Shown in pieces: positions 1 to 8,516 of a stretch of DNA of 40,740 nucleotides; the first letter of the stretch is position 1; every line of letters starts with the position of its first letter. The stretch spans positions 1 through 40,740 of the forward strand of contig CAJUAN010000023.1 in the NCBI GenBank assembly GCA_910584715.1, in the 5' to 3' direction. Under the pieces are notes generated by a model, which did not search any database, was not told the origin of the DNA, and saw nothing but the letters and a program-made list of their open reading frames with translations. The stretch comes from an uncultured Oscillospiraceae bacterium. GTDB lineage: Bacteria > Bacillota > Clostridia > Oscillospirales > Ruminococcaceae. Made by a program: the position numbers and the translations under genes.

Positions 1-736
1 CCATTGCGGTGGAAATAAGAAGCGCGGGTATCTGTGAGCAGAGACCGTCGCCTACGGTGGCAATGGTGTAGGTGGACAAAACGTCCATAAATTCCATTCC
101 GTCGAAAACAAGACCTACCACCGCGCCGCCCAGCAAGTTAACTATGGCGGCTACAATAGAGAACGTAGCGTCTCCCTTTACGAATTTTGAAGCACCGTCC
201 ATAGCTCCGAAGAAATCCGATTCGCGCTGTATCTTGGCGCGGCGGAGCTTGGCTTCGTCCTCGTTGATGATACCGGAGTTAAGATCGGCGTCGATGGCCA
301 TTTGCTTACCGGGCATAGCGTCCAGAGTAAATCTTGCGGTTACCTCAGCAACACGCTCCGCACCCTTTGTTACTACCAGCATCTGCACCACGGTTATCAG
401 TATGAAAACTATAAAACCGATAAGCGCGTTGCCTTTCATAACGAACTGCCCGAACGCCTTTACTATCTGTCCCGCATAGCCCTGCTGGAACAGGATAAGT
501 CGGGTCGATGAAATATTAAGACCCAAACGGAATATTGTGGTTATAAGGAGCATGGAGGGAAATATAGAAAATTCCAGAGGCTCCTTGATATACATCGTAA
601 TAAGCAGAATAACAAGCGAAAGCGCGATATTCACAACAAACAGCATATCCAGCAGCCAGGTGGGCAGCGGGATAATTATGAGGAAGATCGCCAGGATAAC
701 GAATACCGTTACCATGTTATTCAATATTTTTTTCAC
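1..736 (-). CDS. flhA: Flagellar export gate protein FlhA, partial (C-terminal part lies outside the window)
   Basis: FlhA is the integral membrane core of the flagellar type III export gate; its cytoplasmic domain, not included here, receives chaperone-substrate complexes. Translation of the complement gives a hydrophobic start with the motif IIPLPTWLLD, then FRLGLNISSTRLIL, and the conserved FHIPEP-type loop containing DAMPGKQMAIDADLNSG around residues 140-160. The start is a GTG at 736, giving (M)KKILNNMVTVF, the usual FlhA N-terminus; an ATG at 715 is the alternative. A purine-rich AAGAAGG lies upstream but somewhat far from the GTG, and a heptad repeat tract lies just beyond it. It is the last operon gene visible, 80 bases after flhB. 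Only about 245 residues of a protein usually near 690 are present. Identity is very secure; the start is moderately so. Confidence 0.95.
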   Translation of the reverse strand, partial: MKKILNNMVTVFVILAIFLIIIPLPTWLLDMLFVVNIALSLVILLITMYIKEPLEFSIFPSMLLITTIFRLGLNISSTRLILFQQGYAGQIVKAFGQFVMKGNALIGFIVFILITVVQMLVVTKGAERVAEVTARFTLDAMPGKQMAIDADLNSGIINEDEAKLRRAKIQRESDFFGAMDGASKFVKGDATFSIVAAIVNLLGGAVVGLVFDGMEFMDVLSTYTIATVGDGLCSQIPALLISTAM

Positions 737-758
737 GGTATAACGTAACCTGCCCTTC

Positions 759-793
759 TTAGAAATTAGAGGTTAGAGAATAAAGTATAGAAA
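759..793 (-). repeat. Degenerate heptad tandem repeat in the flhB-flhA junction
   Basis: Plus-strand units read TTAGAAA, TTAGAGG, TTAGAGA, ATAAAGT and ATAGAAA in uninterrupted 7-base register. In the coding direction of flhA this is a TTTCTAA-type tract that runs directly into the AAGAAGG ribosome binding site. The same heptad family recurs near 28,071, 31,502 and 38,586. Confidence 0.75.
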
Positions 794-816
794 TTTGGCT
801 CCGCCCCTAACGGCGG

Positions 817-1947
817 TCAGTAATTCGGATAATTCTTGATGTTCTCAGGCTCCATACCCTTGGGAGCCTTGCCCTTTATGCCATATACAAATACCAGAAC
901 TTCGGCAACGGCATGATAAAAGTCTAACGGTATCTCACGCCCCACATCTACAGCCTTATAGAGACCTCTTGCCAGCGGAACGTTTTCAACAACCGACACG
1001 CCGTTTTCCTCGGCTTTTTCTATGATCCTGAACGCCAAATTGTCCGCGCCCTTGGCTACCACTACGGGAGCTCTGTCGGAGGTTTCGTTGTATCTTACCG
1101 CTACCGCAAAGTGAGTAGGGTTCCTTATAACCACGTCCGCGCTCGGAACGTCCTGCATCATACGGCTCATAGCCATCTGCTGCTGCTTCTGACGTCTCTT
1201 GCCCTTGATCTGGGGGTCGCCCTCCATTTGCTTGTACTCTTCCTTGACCTCCTGTTTGGTCATCTTCATGTCCTTTTCCCATTTGTACTTCTGGAACAGG
1301 AAGTCCACCGCGGCCACCGCCACAAAGACCATTGCGATCTTCATGCATATGGCGAATATAGCTTCGGCGACGTACAGCAGACCGGATATAAGGTCGAGCT
1401 GCATGAGCCTCGCAAAATCCACCACGCGGCTCTGGATCTCGCTGTAGACCACAGCCATAAGGATTATCATTTTTATCAGGGATTTTGCAAGCTCGAAAAG
1501 AGAGCTTACAGAAAACATTTTTTTGATCCCCTGCATTGGGTTGAGCTTGCTGAGCTTGAACTGAAAGGATTTTTTCGAAAAAATAAATTTTGTCTGTATG
1601 CCTGTGACTATAACCGGGATAAGCAGCGAAGCCAGCAGAAGAGGTCCCGCAGTAAAGAGCAGCACCTTTCCTATCTCCAGTATCAGCTTGGGTGCTACCT
1701 CCATTCCGTCAATACGTGTGCCGTTATCGTCCATGCCGCCTCCCGCAAGCGTGAACCAATAGGTCATGCTGTTTGTCGTGAAGCCGTACATGAGCTTTGC
1801 CGTCAGTCTCAAAATGAAGAACGCCAGCATTATAAACGCGGCGGTGACCACGTCCTTGCTCTGCATAACGTTGCCCTCTTTACGCTGTTCACGACGTTTA
1901 TGAGGGGTAGCTTCCTCGGTTTTCTCACCGGTTGTACCTTCAGCCAT
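817..1947 (-). CDS. flhB: Flagellar export switch protein FlhB
   Basis: FlhB is the membrane export component that switches the flagellar secretion apparatus from hook to filament substrates. The 376-residue product starts MAEGTTGEKTEEATPHKRRE, matching the T-x-x-A-T-P-x-K-R start of the family, and has about four membrane segments between residues 30 and 210. The cytoplasmic domain carries the autocleavage motif NPTH at about residues 276-279, so the protein should self-cleave between Asn and Pro. The ATG at 1947 follows AAGGAAG at a good distance. It lies after fliR and before flhA, the usual Bacillus/Clostridium order. A 130-base gap before it, rather than tight packing, holds a hairpin. 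Length is normal for the family. Confidence 0.97.
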   Translation of the reverse strand: MAEGTTGEKTEEATPHKRREQRKEGNVMQSKDVVTAAFIMLAFFILRLTAKLMYGFTTNSMTYWFTLAGGGMDDNGTRIDGMEVAPKLILEIGKVLLFTAGPLLLASLLIPVIVTGIQTKFIFSKKSFQFKLSKLNPMQGIKKMFSVSSLFELAKSLIKMIILMAVVYSEIQSRVVDFARLMQLDLISGLLYVAEAIFAICMKIAMVFVAVAAVDFLFQKYKWEKDMKMTKQEVKEEYKQMEGDPQIKGKRRQKQQQMAMSRMMQDVPSADVVIRNPTHFAVAVRYNETSDRAPVVVAKGADNLAFRIIEKAEENGVSVVENVPLARGLYKAVDVGREIPLDFYHAVAEVLVFVYGIKGKAPKGMEPENIKNYPNY

Positions 1948-1976
1948 AGGATTCTTCCTTTATTTATAGGTATTTC

Positions 1977-2011
1977 CGGCTGACGCGGACGGTATCAGCT
2001 CCGCGCCGCCG
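1977..2011 (-). other. Imperfect hairpin in the fliR-flhB intercistronic gap
   Basis: Arms CGCGGA (1984-1989) and TCCGCG (2000-2005) enclose a 10-base loop. They are extended across a small internal loop by CGGC (1977-1980) and GCCG (2008-2011). No T-run follows in the direction of transcription, so it is not a standard intrinsic terminator; it may stabilise or process the transcript. Function is inferred only. Confidence 0.5.
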
Positions 2012-2078
2012 AAAGAGTCGTCTCATTTATTTTTTGTCGTCTGCGACACGCTTCCGCGCCCTGTTCCCCCAAACGGAA

Positions 2079-2864
2079 CTAAACCGCGGGAATAGCCGCC
2101 ATAAAAGTCTCCAGTGCCTCAAGCCATTTTTCCAGGTATCCGTCAATAAAGTCCGACAGCGGAACAGCCATTAAAAACAGCATCGCAAAGCCGAACGCCA
2201 CCTTAAGCTGGATATTGACTACCATTATCTGTATCTGGGGAACCGATTTCATCAGTACGCCCATGCAGAATTCGAGGATAAATTCCGCCGCCATTATAGG
2301 CATTGCAAGCTTTATTACCAAAGCCAGTACAACGGAAAAATAGGACGCCGCAAGGTACCCCAGCTCGGGATTGAAGCCTCCGCTGCCTATAGGAATTATG
2401 TCGTAGGACATAACGAAAAGTCTTATCAGTGTCAGATGAGCGTCCGTGGCGAAGAAGTAAAGATACATCATAAAGCTGATGAACGAACCCATTACCGACA
2501 TCTGTACGTTTGATTCGGGGTCAAAAACCTTTGCCATGCCGAGACCCGACTGCATATCCATGACCTCTCCCGCCACCTGAACGGTATAGAAGAAAAGGTC
2601 TGTGATAAAGCCGAAAATAAGTCCTATAACGGTTTCGCGGCATATCATCATAAGATAGACCCATGTTTGGGTACCCGTGTCAACAGGTTCGGGCTGTACC
2701 ACAAGTATGGCAATATATGTAATAAAAATTGTAACTGTTACCTTTGCAATCGTGGGAATGTTCCGCCTCGACAGGATCGGGTTAAAGATGAATATTCCCA
2801 GCATCCGGGCGAAGACCAGCAGATTGGTCTCAAAGCTCCGGAACAAAACCGTAAAGAAATCCAC
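2079..2864 (-). CDS. fliR: Flagellar export apparatus protein FliR
   Basis: FliR is part of the FliPQR core through which flagellar subunits cross the inner membrane. The 261-residue product has about six hydrophobic segments and the conserved early stretch NLLVFARMLGIFIFNPILS. The conserved region around residues 105-115 (MQSGLGMAKVFDPES) is also typical. Translation begins at a GTG at 2864, five bases after AAAGGAG; no better ATG is nearby. It follows fliQ with a gap of only 22 bases. Length is as expected and nothing in it is unusual. Confidence 0.96.
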   Translation of the reverse strand: MDFFTVLFRSFETNLLVFARMLGIFIFNPILSRRNIPTIAKVTVTIFITYIAILVVQPEPVDTGTQTWVYLMMICRETVIGLIFGFITDLFFYTVQVAGEVMDMQSGLGMAKVFDPESNVQMSVMGSFISFMMYLYFFATDAHLTLIRLFVMSYDIIPIGSGGFNPELGYLAASYFSVVLALVIKLAMPIMAAEFILEFCMGVLMKSVPQIQIMVVNIQLKVAFGFAMLFLMAVPLSDFIDGYLEKWLEALETFMAAIPAV

Positions 2865-2886
2865 GCGCGCTCCTTTCCGCCGCGGA

Positions 2887-3171
2887 CTACGTAAGTCTCT
2901 GGCTGCTGATCTGCGTTATAAGCTCGAATATACGCATAAGAAATTCATTGCAGGAGCTTATCATCATAGGAGCCAGCAGAAGCAGAAGCACTACGATCGT
3001 AAGGGCTTTCGGCACAAAAGTAAGCGTCTGCTCGTGAACCTGAGTCGCCGCCTGGAGTATTGCAATAACAAGACCCACAAGCATACTTATCAGCAGCAGC
3101 GGCCCGGCAAGCTTTATCGCCAGTATCAGCGCCTCGCGGAATATTTCCAGGATTACCGATTCCGTAAGCAT
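2887..3171 (-). CDS. fliQ: Flagellar export apparatus protein FliQ
   Basis: FliQ is a small two-helix membrane subunit of the FliPQR export core. The 94-residue product has two clear hydrophobic helices at about residues 16-38 and 50-72, separated by the conserved QAATQVHEQTLTFVPK loop. The ATG at 3171 is seven bases after a strong GGAGG. It starts 11 bases after the fliP stop codon, so the two are surely co-translated. Size and composition are typical. Confidence 0.96.
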   Translation of the reverse strand: MLTESVILEIFREALILAIKLAGPLLLISMLVGLVIAILQAATQVHEQTLTFVPKALTIVVLLLLLAPMMISSCNEFLMRIFELITQISSQRLT

Positions 3172-3182
3172 AACCGCACCTC

Positions 3183-4157
3183 CTAAGCGTTAAAGCCTCT
3201 GACAAGCGATTCGATCAGGAGCGTCCAGCCGTCGCACATAATAAACAGCAGCAGTTTGAACGGGATCGAGACCGTCGTCGGCGGCAGCATCATCATACCC
3301 ATCGACATCAGTATCGTGGAAACTATAATATCAATTATAAGAAAAGGAATATAGAGCAGGAAACCGATCTCGAAACCTATCTTGATCTCGCTGAGGATAA
3401 AGGCGGGAACCACCACCACAAAGCTTATTTCCTCGGTAAACTCTTCTTCTGTCTGAGCTTCGACCTCCGTTCCCGTCAGTCCCATAAAGAAGCTCATGGA
3501 ATCGTTGCTGGTATGCCCTAACATCCATTTTTTAAGCGGAACTGAAGCTGCCTGCACTGCCTCAACCGACGTATACTCGCCGTTCTTGTAGGGTACATAA
3601 GCAACCTCGTTCATCTCCGAAATGACCGGATTCATAATAAATAGGGTTAAAAACAGCGCAAGACCGATCATTATCTGATTAGGAGGCGTTTGCTGAACTC
3701 CCATTGCGTTTCTCAGCAGCGAAAACGAAATAATGATGCGCGTAAAGCAGGTCATCATTATCAGTATCGACGGCGCGAGAGAAAGTATCGTGATCAGGAT
3801 AATGAGGTCGATCGTCGTAGAGCTTTCATTTATGCCGAACTGATCCAGCAGATTGTCCGCTGTGCCGCGGTCGTCCGTAACGGGCTCGTCGTAGGGAAGT
3901 TCGCCTGTAACGGCTGTTCCCTCCACGGGCTGACCGTTTTGGTCTGTCTGGACGGTCTGAGCGGTCTGCTCGGGCTGGGTCTGTTCTGTCTGTGGTACGC
4001 TGGTCTCAACGTTCGGTATGGTCGTCACATAGCCTGTACCTTCCTCCGGACCGGGTACTGCGTAAGCTGTCACGGCAGGAAACGAAACAACCATAGCCGC
4101 GGCGCACACTATGCCTGCGGACGCTGCGGCAAATCTTCTAAAAATCATTTTTTTCAT
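3183..4157 (-). CDS. fliP: Flagellar export apparatus protein FliP with extended N-terminus
   Basis: FliP forms the export channel with FliQ and FliR. The C-terminal 210 residues carry family motifs such as LAPSILIMMTCFTRIIISFSLLR and QTPPNQIMIGLALFLT, plus the closing membrane segments. The start used is ATG 4157, eight bases after AAAAGGA; a GTG at 4175 would add six residues but has no ribosome binding site. At 324 residues the protein is longer than the roughly 220-250 typical of FliP. A signal-like segment (residues 1-32) is followed by an unusual Gln/Thr/Pro/Glu-rich stretch (about 35-100) before the first FliP helix. FliP proteins commonly have cleaved signal peptides, so this spacer should lie outside the membrane. 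The start overlaps the end of fliO by 20 bases. Confidence 0.96.
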   Translation of the reverse strand: MKKMIFRRFAAASAGIVCAAAMVVSFPAVTAYAVPGPEEGTGYVTTIPNVETSVPQTEQTQPEQTAQTVQTDQNGQPVEGTAVTGELPYDEPVTDDRGTADNLLDQFGINESSTTIDLIILITILSLAPSILIMMTCFTRIIISFSLLRNAMGVQQTPPNQIMIGLALFLTLFIMNPVISEMNEVAYVPYKNGEYTSVEAVQAASVPLKKWMLGHTSNDSMSFFMGLTGTEVEAQTEEEFTEEISFVVVVPAFILSEIKIGFEIGFLLYIPFLIIDIIVSTILMSMGMMMLPPTTVSIPFKLLLFIMCDGWTLLIESLVRGFNA

Positions 4158-4551
4158 TCCGCCCGTCCTTTTCACTTTCAGGGTTTTCAGCCTCGGCTCC
4201 GGCGGTGTTCCTTTCGGCGAAAGCCTTTTTCAGACTTTGAAAAAATCCGCTCTCGGAGGAACCGTCCGCAGCTTCGTAAGCCGCGATATCCGACTCGTCA
4301 AGATCGCATATCCTGCTTACGGAATTTACCGTTACGCCTATCAGCATTGTTTTGCTGCCGACGGTAATTATCATAAGCTGCTTATCCGCGGCAATACTGA
4401 CGCATTCGCGTATCCTGACAGCGTTCCCCATATTTCCGAAGCTTCCGCCGTGAAGACGCTTTTTAAGCCACCCCACAGCGTAAAGCGAAAGGAAGATCAG
4501 TCCGATAATGCCGAGAAGAGCGCATATAACGGTAAAGGCTTCTCCAAACAT
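4138..4551 (-). CDS. fliO: Flagellar biosynthesis protein FliO/FliZ
   Basis: FliO is a small membrane protein that helps assemble the FliP ring. The 137-residue product has one N-terminal membrane helix (about residues 5-27, MFGEAFTVICALLGIIGLIF), then a basic KKRLHGG. A small beta-rich cytoplasmic domain follows, including VRIRECVSIAADKQLMIITV and an MLIGVT motif characteristic of the family. The tail is acidic and low in complexity. It starts three bases after the cheY stop and its end overlaps the fliP start, so cheY, fliO and fliP are tightly coupled. Sequence conservation in this family is weak; the assignment rests on topology, motif and position together. Confidence 0.9.
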   Translation of the reverse strand: MFGEAFTVICALLGIIGLIFLSLYAVGWLKKRLHGGSFGNMGNAVRIRECVSIAADKQLMIITVGSKTMLIGVTVNSVSRICDLDESDIAAYEAADGSSESGFFQSLKKAFAERNTAGAEAENPESEKDGRNEKNDF

Positions 4552-4554
4552 TTA

Positions 4555-4917
4555 TCAGCCCAGAACCTTCTGAACTGTCTGGAGGATTCTGTCAGCCTTA
4601 AAGGGCTTAACGATAAAGTCGAGAGCGCCGAGCTTGATAGCTTCAACAACCATGGATTCCTGACCCATAGCGGAGCACATAACTATCTTTGCGCCGGGAT
4701 CGGACGCCTTGATGTCTCTGAGAGCCTCAATACCGGTCTTGTTGGGCATTGTGATGTCCATGATGATGAGGTCGGGCTTTTCAGCCGCATATGTAGCGCA
4801 GGCAGCCTCGCCGTCGGCAGCCTCAAGAATATTTGTATATCCGTTTTTGGTGAGCGCGTCCTTGATCATCATTCGCATGAAAGCGGCGTCGTCCACGAGC
4901 AAAATTTTCTTATCCAT
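4555..4917 (-). CDS. cheY: CheY chemotaxis response regulator
   Basis: CheY is the single-domain response regulator that carries the chemotaxis signal from CheA to the motor switch. The 120-residue product shows the acidic pair D9-D10 in KILLVDD, the phosphoacceptor D54 in IIMDITMP, the switch Ser82 in MCSAMGQ and the conserved K104 in VKPF. The start is the ATG at 4917, preceded by ACGGAG. The reading frame stays open for 44 codons upstream, but that stretch has no CheY homology and no better initiation site. It sits directly after fliY, which encodes a CheC-like rotor protein able to dephosphorylate CheY-P in related bacteria, as in Bacillus. CheA, CheB, CheR and receptors are not in the window. 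Confidence 0.95.
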   Translation of the reverse strand: MDKKILLVDDAAFMRMMIKDALTKNGYTNILEAADGEAACATYAAEKPDLIIMDITMPNKTGIEALRDIKASDPGAKIVMCSAMGQESMVVEAIKLGALDFIVKPFKADRILQTVQKVLG

Positions 4918-5089
4918 AATAAAACTCCGTTTCTCCGCCTCGGAAGTATTTTGTCGTTTCCCACGGGAACGTCGGGCGGTTCCGTTTCCCTGAATATAAT
5001 ATTGATCTATGGTACAGCCACGCGGCCTGCCGGAAGCTGTTATTCCCATGACTTTCTGCGCTATGCCGCACAGAAAAACTTATCAGCGC

Positions 5090-6373
5090 CTATTCCTTGC
5101 CGCCAAGCGACTCCAGGAATTTCGACTTGATTATTTCCGTGATCCTCACCGCGAAATTATCGTCGATAACCACCACGTCGCCTTTGGCGATAAGGTTCCC
5201 GTTCACGATAATGTCAACGGGAGCGCCTGCCTGACGTTCAAGCTCGATAATGGTACCCTGCGAAAAATCAAGTATCTCCTTGACCTTTTTGACAGCCGAA
5301 CCGATCTCTACCGTAACGTTCAGCGGAACGTTCATCAGAAGCTTAAGATTGTCGTTCTGATCCTGATTAAGGTTAGCGTTCTGGTACGCCGCAAAGTTCT
5401 GAAGCTGTATGGGCTGTACGTTCATAGGAGGCATAGCGGGCTGCATAGGCATCTGAGGATACATTCCCTGGGGAGGGTATCCGCCGTACATAGCCGCCAT
5501 GTTCGGATCCACAGGCTGACCGTATGGCATCTGGGGCATTGCGCCGGCAGCTGGAGCACCCGGCATAGGCATAGCTCCCATAGGCTGCTGCGGCATCTGA
5601 GGCGCCGCAGGCTGTGGTGCAGCTCCTCCGCCCATCATAGCCTCTATCTGTTCCTGGGACATTGAAGCGCCTCCGCCCGCCGGAGCTGCAGGAGCCGCCG
5701 GTGCAGGTGCGGGAGCAGGCTCAGCCTCCTCAACGCTGTCCATAATATTATTGTAGCCCGTCATCATTTTATCAGCCATTTCCTTTGCAAGGCTGATAGT
5801 AAGCACTGAGATAAACTCCGACTTTATAACTCCGTCTATTGTAAGATCGAACTTAACGGTACAGACGAAATCTTGACCCGTAAGATCGTATATTTCCTGT
5901 CTTACCGCGTCGGCGCCGCCCTCCTGGACTACCGCCTCGGGTGTGGAGATATCGACCGTCGTTTCGATGATCTCGGAAAGCGCCGTAGCCGACGCACCCA
6001 TCATCTGGTTCATGACCTCGCACACTGCGGAAATATTCATTTCATCAAACTGGAAATCGTCGCTGATCTCCAGCGGCAGACCCATAAGCTGATTAAGAAT
6101 GAGCTGAACGTCGTTCTGCTTGAGGACGAGCACGTTTTCGCCCGAAACTCCTTGGGTATATTTGATTTTGACCATAATAGACGGCTCCAGCTCAGGAAAC
6201 GACAACTCGTCGGATCTGATGACCTTCACCTGCGGGGTAGTGATCCATACCTTGGCTGAAAGCATATTTGAAACAGCGGTAGCCGCCGACCCCATGGTTA
6301 TATTCATTATTTCGCCGATGGCGTCCATTTCCACATCGCCAAAGCCGTCAATGGTAAGCTTTTCCTCGCTCAT
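5090..6373 (-). CDS. fliY: Flagellar motor switch phosphatase FliY
   Basis: FliY is a C-ring protein that combines a CheC-type CheY-P phosphatase domain with a FliN-type SpoA domain. In the 427-residue product, residues 10-210 form the CheC-like part with two phosphatase helices: DAIGEIMNITMGSA (E21, N24) and SAVCEVMNQMMGAS (E119, N122). Both Glu/Asn pairs are intact, so activity is likely. Residues about 216-330 are a long Pro/Ala/Met/Gln/Gly-rich linker. Residues about 342-415 form the SpoA domain (LLMNVPLNVTVEIGSA through LIAKGDVVVIDDNFAVRI). The ATG at 6373 follows AAGGAAGG. It lies between fliM and cheY, matching Bacillus. The linker is longer than I would expect for the family. Confidence 0.96.
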   Translation of the reverse strand: MSEEKLTIDGFGDVEMDAIGEIMNITMGSAATAVSNMLSAKVWITTPQVKVIRSDELSFPELEPSIMVKIKYTQGVSGENVLVLKQNDVQLILNQLMGLPLEISDDFQFDEMNISAVCEVMNQMMGASATALSEIIETTVDISTPEAVVQEGGADAVRQEIYDLTGQDFVCTVKFDLTIDGVIKSEFISVLTISLAKEMADKMMTGYNNIMDSVEEAEPAPAPAPAAPAAPAGGGASMSQEQIEAMMGGGAAPQPAAPQMPQQPMGAMPMPGAPAAGAMPQMPYGQPVDPNMAAMYGGYPPQGMYPQMPMQPAMPPMNVQPIQLQNFAAYQNANLNQDQNDNLKLLMNVPLNVTVEIGSAVKKVKEILDFSQGTIIELERQAGAPVDIIVNGNLIAKGDVVVIDDNFAVRITEIIKSKFLESLGGKE

Positions 6374-6440
6374 ATATGTAACCTTCCTTTCCGTTCTGCG
6401 TTTTTCAGGCGCTGCATTTGCTTTTCAGATTTTGCGCAGT

Positions 6441-7451
6441 TTATTTCCCCAGGTCTTTGAATATGTGGTCTATTTTAACAGCTTTTTTCTTGTTCTTTAT
6501 ACCCAGCTTACCGTCGAACCAGATATTGCTTCCGATCTTAACGGTAACATTGCTGTCAATAGGCATATTAAGAGGGATCACGTCGCCCGCCTGCATAGTA
6601 AGAACATCGAACAGGTCAAGCTTCGTTTCACACAGAACGGTGTCAATTTTAAGCTCCGAATCCTTAATGGCTTCAAGAAGCGAGACACGCCTTTCTTTTT
6701 CCTTTTTCGGGTCAAGCTTTTTGGTAGTCCTTGACCATCTGTCGCCGAACTTCGCCATAATGGATTCCAGGTTAAGCGCCGGGATACAGAACGTCATGGT
6801 ATTCTTAACGTCCTTTATCTCCATTTCAAGCACCACCAGAATAACCACCTCGTCGGGCGATATCGACTGCATAACTCTTGCGTTTGTTTCTATAGTAGTG
6901 ATCGTAGGATTGATGTCTATGTATGTGCCCCACGGTTCTTTCAGAAGCCCTGCCATTTTACCCATAACGCTTGCGAACAGCCCTACCTCTATCTCGGTAA
7001 AGTCCCTGTTCTGCTCGACGTACGCTCCGCTTCCGCCCATCAGGCGATCCATCATTGAAAAAGCGATCGGGTTGGAAATTTCCATAATGCAGTTTGTTTC
7101 CATTACGTCGTCGTCGGTGATCCCCATATTGATCATTGACATCATAACATAGTCAGGAAGCGCGTTATTGAACTCGTAGTAAACCTGCTCCTCGATCGAA
7201 AGCACCTCGACCTTGCAGTAGATTCTCATAAGACCGGTAAGATAAGAGGACAAAACTCTGGAGTAGTTTTCAAAGATACCGTCGATGACCTTGAGCTGTT
7301 CCTTGGTAAACTTTTTCGGCATCTTGAAGTCGTAATTTTTTATTTTCTGCTCCTTGGACTGTTCCTCTATCTCGTCAAAGGCCTTTGTTCCTTCGGACGA
7401 GAAGCTGTTCAACAGCGCGTCAATCTGGCTTTGCGACAATACGTCAGCCAT
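6441..7451 (-). CDS. fliM: Flagellar motor switch protein FliM
   Basis: FliM is the C-ring protein that binds phosphorylated CheY and, with FliG and FliY, controls the direction of rotation. The 336-residue product begins MADVLSQSQIDALLNSF, the N-terminal CheY-binding motif. It continues into a CheC-like middle domain (about residues 45-230, including YVEQNRDFTEIEVGLF), then a C-terminal SpoA domain (about 250-330, ending DHIFKDLGK). The ATG at 7451 has AAAGGA about 13 bases upstream, a loose fit, with a small hairpin immediately before that site. It lies 67 bases before fliY. In Bacillus a fliL gene precedes fliM; here motB does, with no fliL. Confidence 0.96.
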   Translation of the reverse strand: MADVLSQSQIDALLNSFSSEGTKAFDEIEEQSKEQKIKNYDFKMPKKFTKEQLKVIDGIFENYSRVLSSYLTGLMRIYCKVEVLSIEEQVYYEFNNALPDYVMMSMINMGITDDDVMETNCIMEISNPIAFSMMDRLMGGSGAYVEQNRDFTEIEVGLFASVMGKMAGLLKEPWGTYIDINPTITTIETNARVMQSISPDEVVILVVLEMEIKDVKNTMTFCIPALNLESIMAKFGDRWSRTTKKLDPKKEKERRVSLLEAIKDSELKIDTVLCETKLDLFDVLTMQAGDVIPLNMPIDSNVTVKIGSNIWFDGKLGIKNKKKAVKIDHIFKDLGK

Positions 7452-7471
7452 ATTTTTGCAGCCATCCTTTC

Positions 7472-7530
7472 CGGAATGGAAATATTCCGTTTATACCGTT
7501 ATCCGACCGGAGATGTGCGGGATATCCCGC
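7472..7530 (-). other. Two palindromes in the motB-fliM gap
   Basis: The first is CGGAAT (7472-7477), a 6-base loop, then ATTCCG (7484-7489); in the transcript this hairpin ends next to the fliM ribosome binding site AAAGGA. The second is a perfect 14-base palindrome, GCGGGATATCCCGC, at 7517-7530. Neither is followed by a T-run. They could modulate fliM translation or mark a processing site; that is inference. Confidence 0.5.
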
Positions 7531-7547
7531 GCGCCCCCGGATACGGC

Positions 7548-8474
7548 TTATTCCTCTCTCATTCTGGTGAGAGCGTCATCCTTTGAGATATAGACCCTGT
7601 CAGGGTCGCTGCGTCCGTCGTCAACATCGGGGATATCCTCCTCGATATCGTCCCCGCCCTGAACGGAGCCGTCCTCGTCGGAGTACTGCACGAAGTTCGC
7701 GCCGTATTCAAGATTGAAGAGCTCCTGAATGACTTCGGGATCGGTAAAGTCCACGTCGTTTCTTATAAAGACTATCTCAACGCGCCTGTTCTGCCGTCTG
7801 CCCTCTTCGGTATCATTATCCTCAACGGGACGGTACTTTCCGTAGCCCGCCGAAGAAAATCTGTCAGGCTCGCAGGCGTCAAGACTTATCATATAGTTAA
7901 TGACCGAATCCGCACGTCCGGAGGAAAGCCTCCACTCGTTTACCGTGGAGTTTGCCGAGCCTGCGGTATGACCGCCTACCCTGACGGCTTTTATCCTCTC
8001 GTTGATGCTTCTGATGCCGTCCGAGATGATCTCAAGTATGTATTTGCCCTCGTCGAGAAGAACGTCGCTGTCCCCCGCGAAGAAGATGTTATCCCTGAAG
8101 CGCATATAGACGCCCGTTTTGGACATTTCAACGCTTACGCTGTCCTGAAGCTTGTTTGAAACTATGACCTGCTTAAGGTACATATAGAAGTCCTCGAAGT
8201 CAACAATATCCGCCTCGTCCTGAACCTCGGGCACCTCATTGTCATAGATCGCACTGGGGTCGTTTTCGGGATTGGGTTCGAGAAGAACCTGAACGTTATC
8301 CTGCTGGGTGTCTGCCTTTGACAAAGCTCCGGCTATGTACTGCCACTTGCTTTGATCCATGGAGGACATTGAATACAGCAGAACGAAAAACGTAAGAACA
8401 AGCGTTATCATGTCGCCGTAGGTGTCCATCCAGCTTCCGCCTTCTTCTTCCTGCGACTGCCTCTTCTTAGCCAA
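7548..8474 (-). CDS. motB: Flagellar stator protein MotB
   Basis: MotB pairs with MotA to form the ion-driven stator and anchors it to peptidoglycan. The 308-residue product has the MotB signature near the N-terminus: WMDTYGDMITLVLTFFVLLY, in which D21 is the predicted ion-binding Asp at the start of the only membrane helix. The C-terminal half is an OmpA-like peptidoglycan-binding domain (about residues 120-255, with VGGHTAGSANSTVNEWRLSS and NRRVEIVFI). A long acidic tail follows. Translation starts at a TTG at 8474, seven bases after a very strong AAAGGAGG. A 157-base gap separates it from motA and contains a candidate promoter, so motB may have extra independent expression. Whether the motor uses protons or sodium cannot be told from this sequence alone. 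Confidence 0.94.
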   Translation of the reverse strand: MAKKRQSQEEEGGSWMDTYGDMITLVLTFFVLLYSMSSMDQSKWQYIAGALSKADTQQDNVQVLLEPNPENDPSAIYDNEVPEVQDEADIVDFEDFYMYLKQVIVSNKLQDSVSVEMSKTGVYMRFRDNIFFAGDSDVLLDEGKYILEIISDGIRSINERIKAVRVGGHTAGSANSTVNEWRLSSGRADSVINYMISLDACEPDRFSSAGYGKYRPVEDNDTEEGRRQNRRVEIVFIRNDVDFTDPEVIQELFNLEYGANFVQYSDEDGSVQGGDDIEEDIPDVDDGRSDPDRVYISKDDALTRMREE

Positions 8475-8516
8475 AGTACCCCCTCCTTTTATCGGAAGTT
8501 GAATTTTGATTTAATA

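Noticed and set aside
4918..5049. An in-frame N-terminal extension of CheY by 44 codons
   Set aside because: The extension is not CheY-like, while the internal ATG at 4917 has a good ribosome binding site and gives a standard 120-residue CheY.
8485..8515. A TAAA followed by TCCGATAA on the minus strand ahead of motB, resembling a sigma-28 promoter
   Set aside because: The spacing is 13 instead of about 15 bases and the -10-like box overlaps the motB ribosome binding site, leaving no room for a leader.
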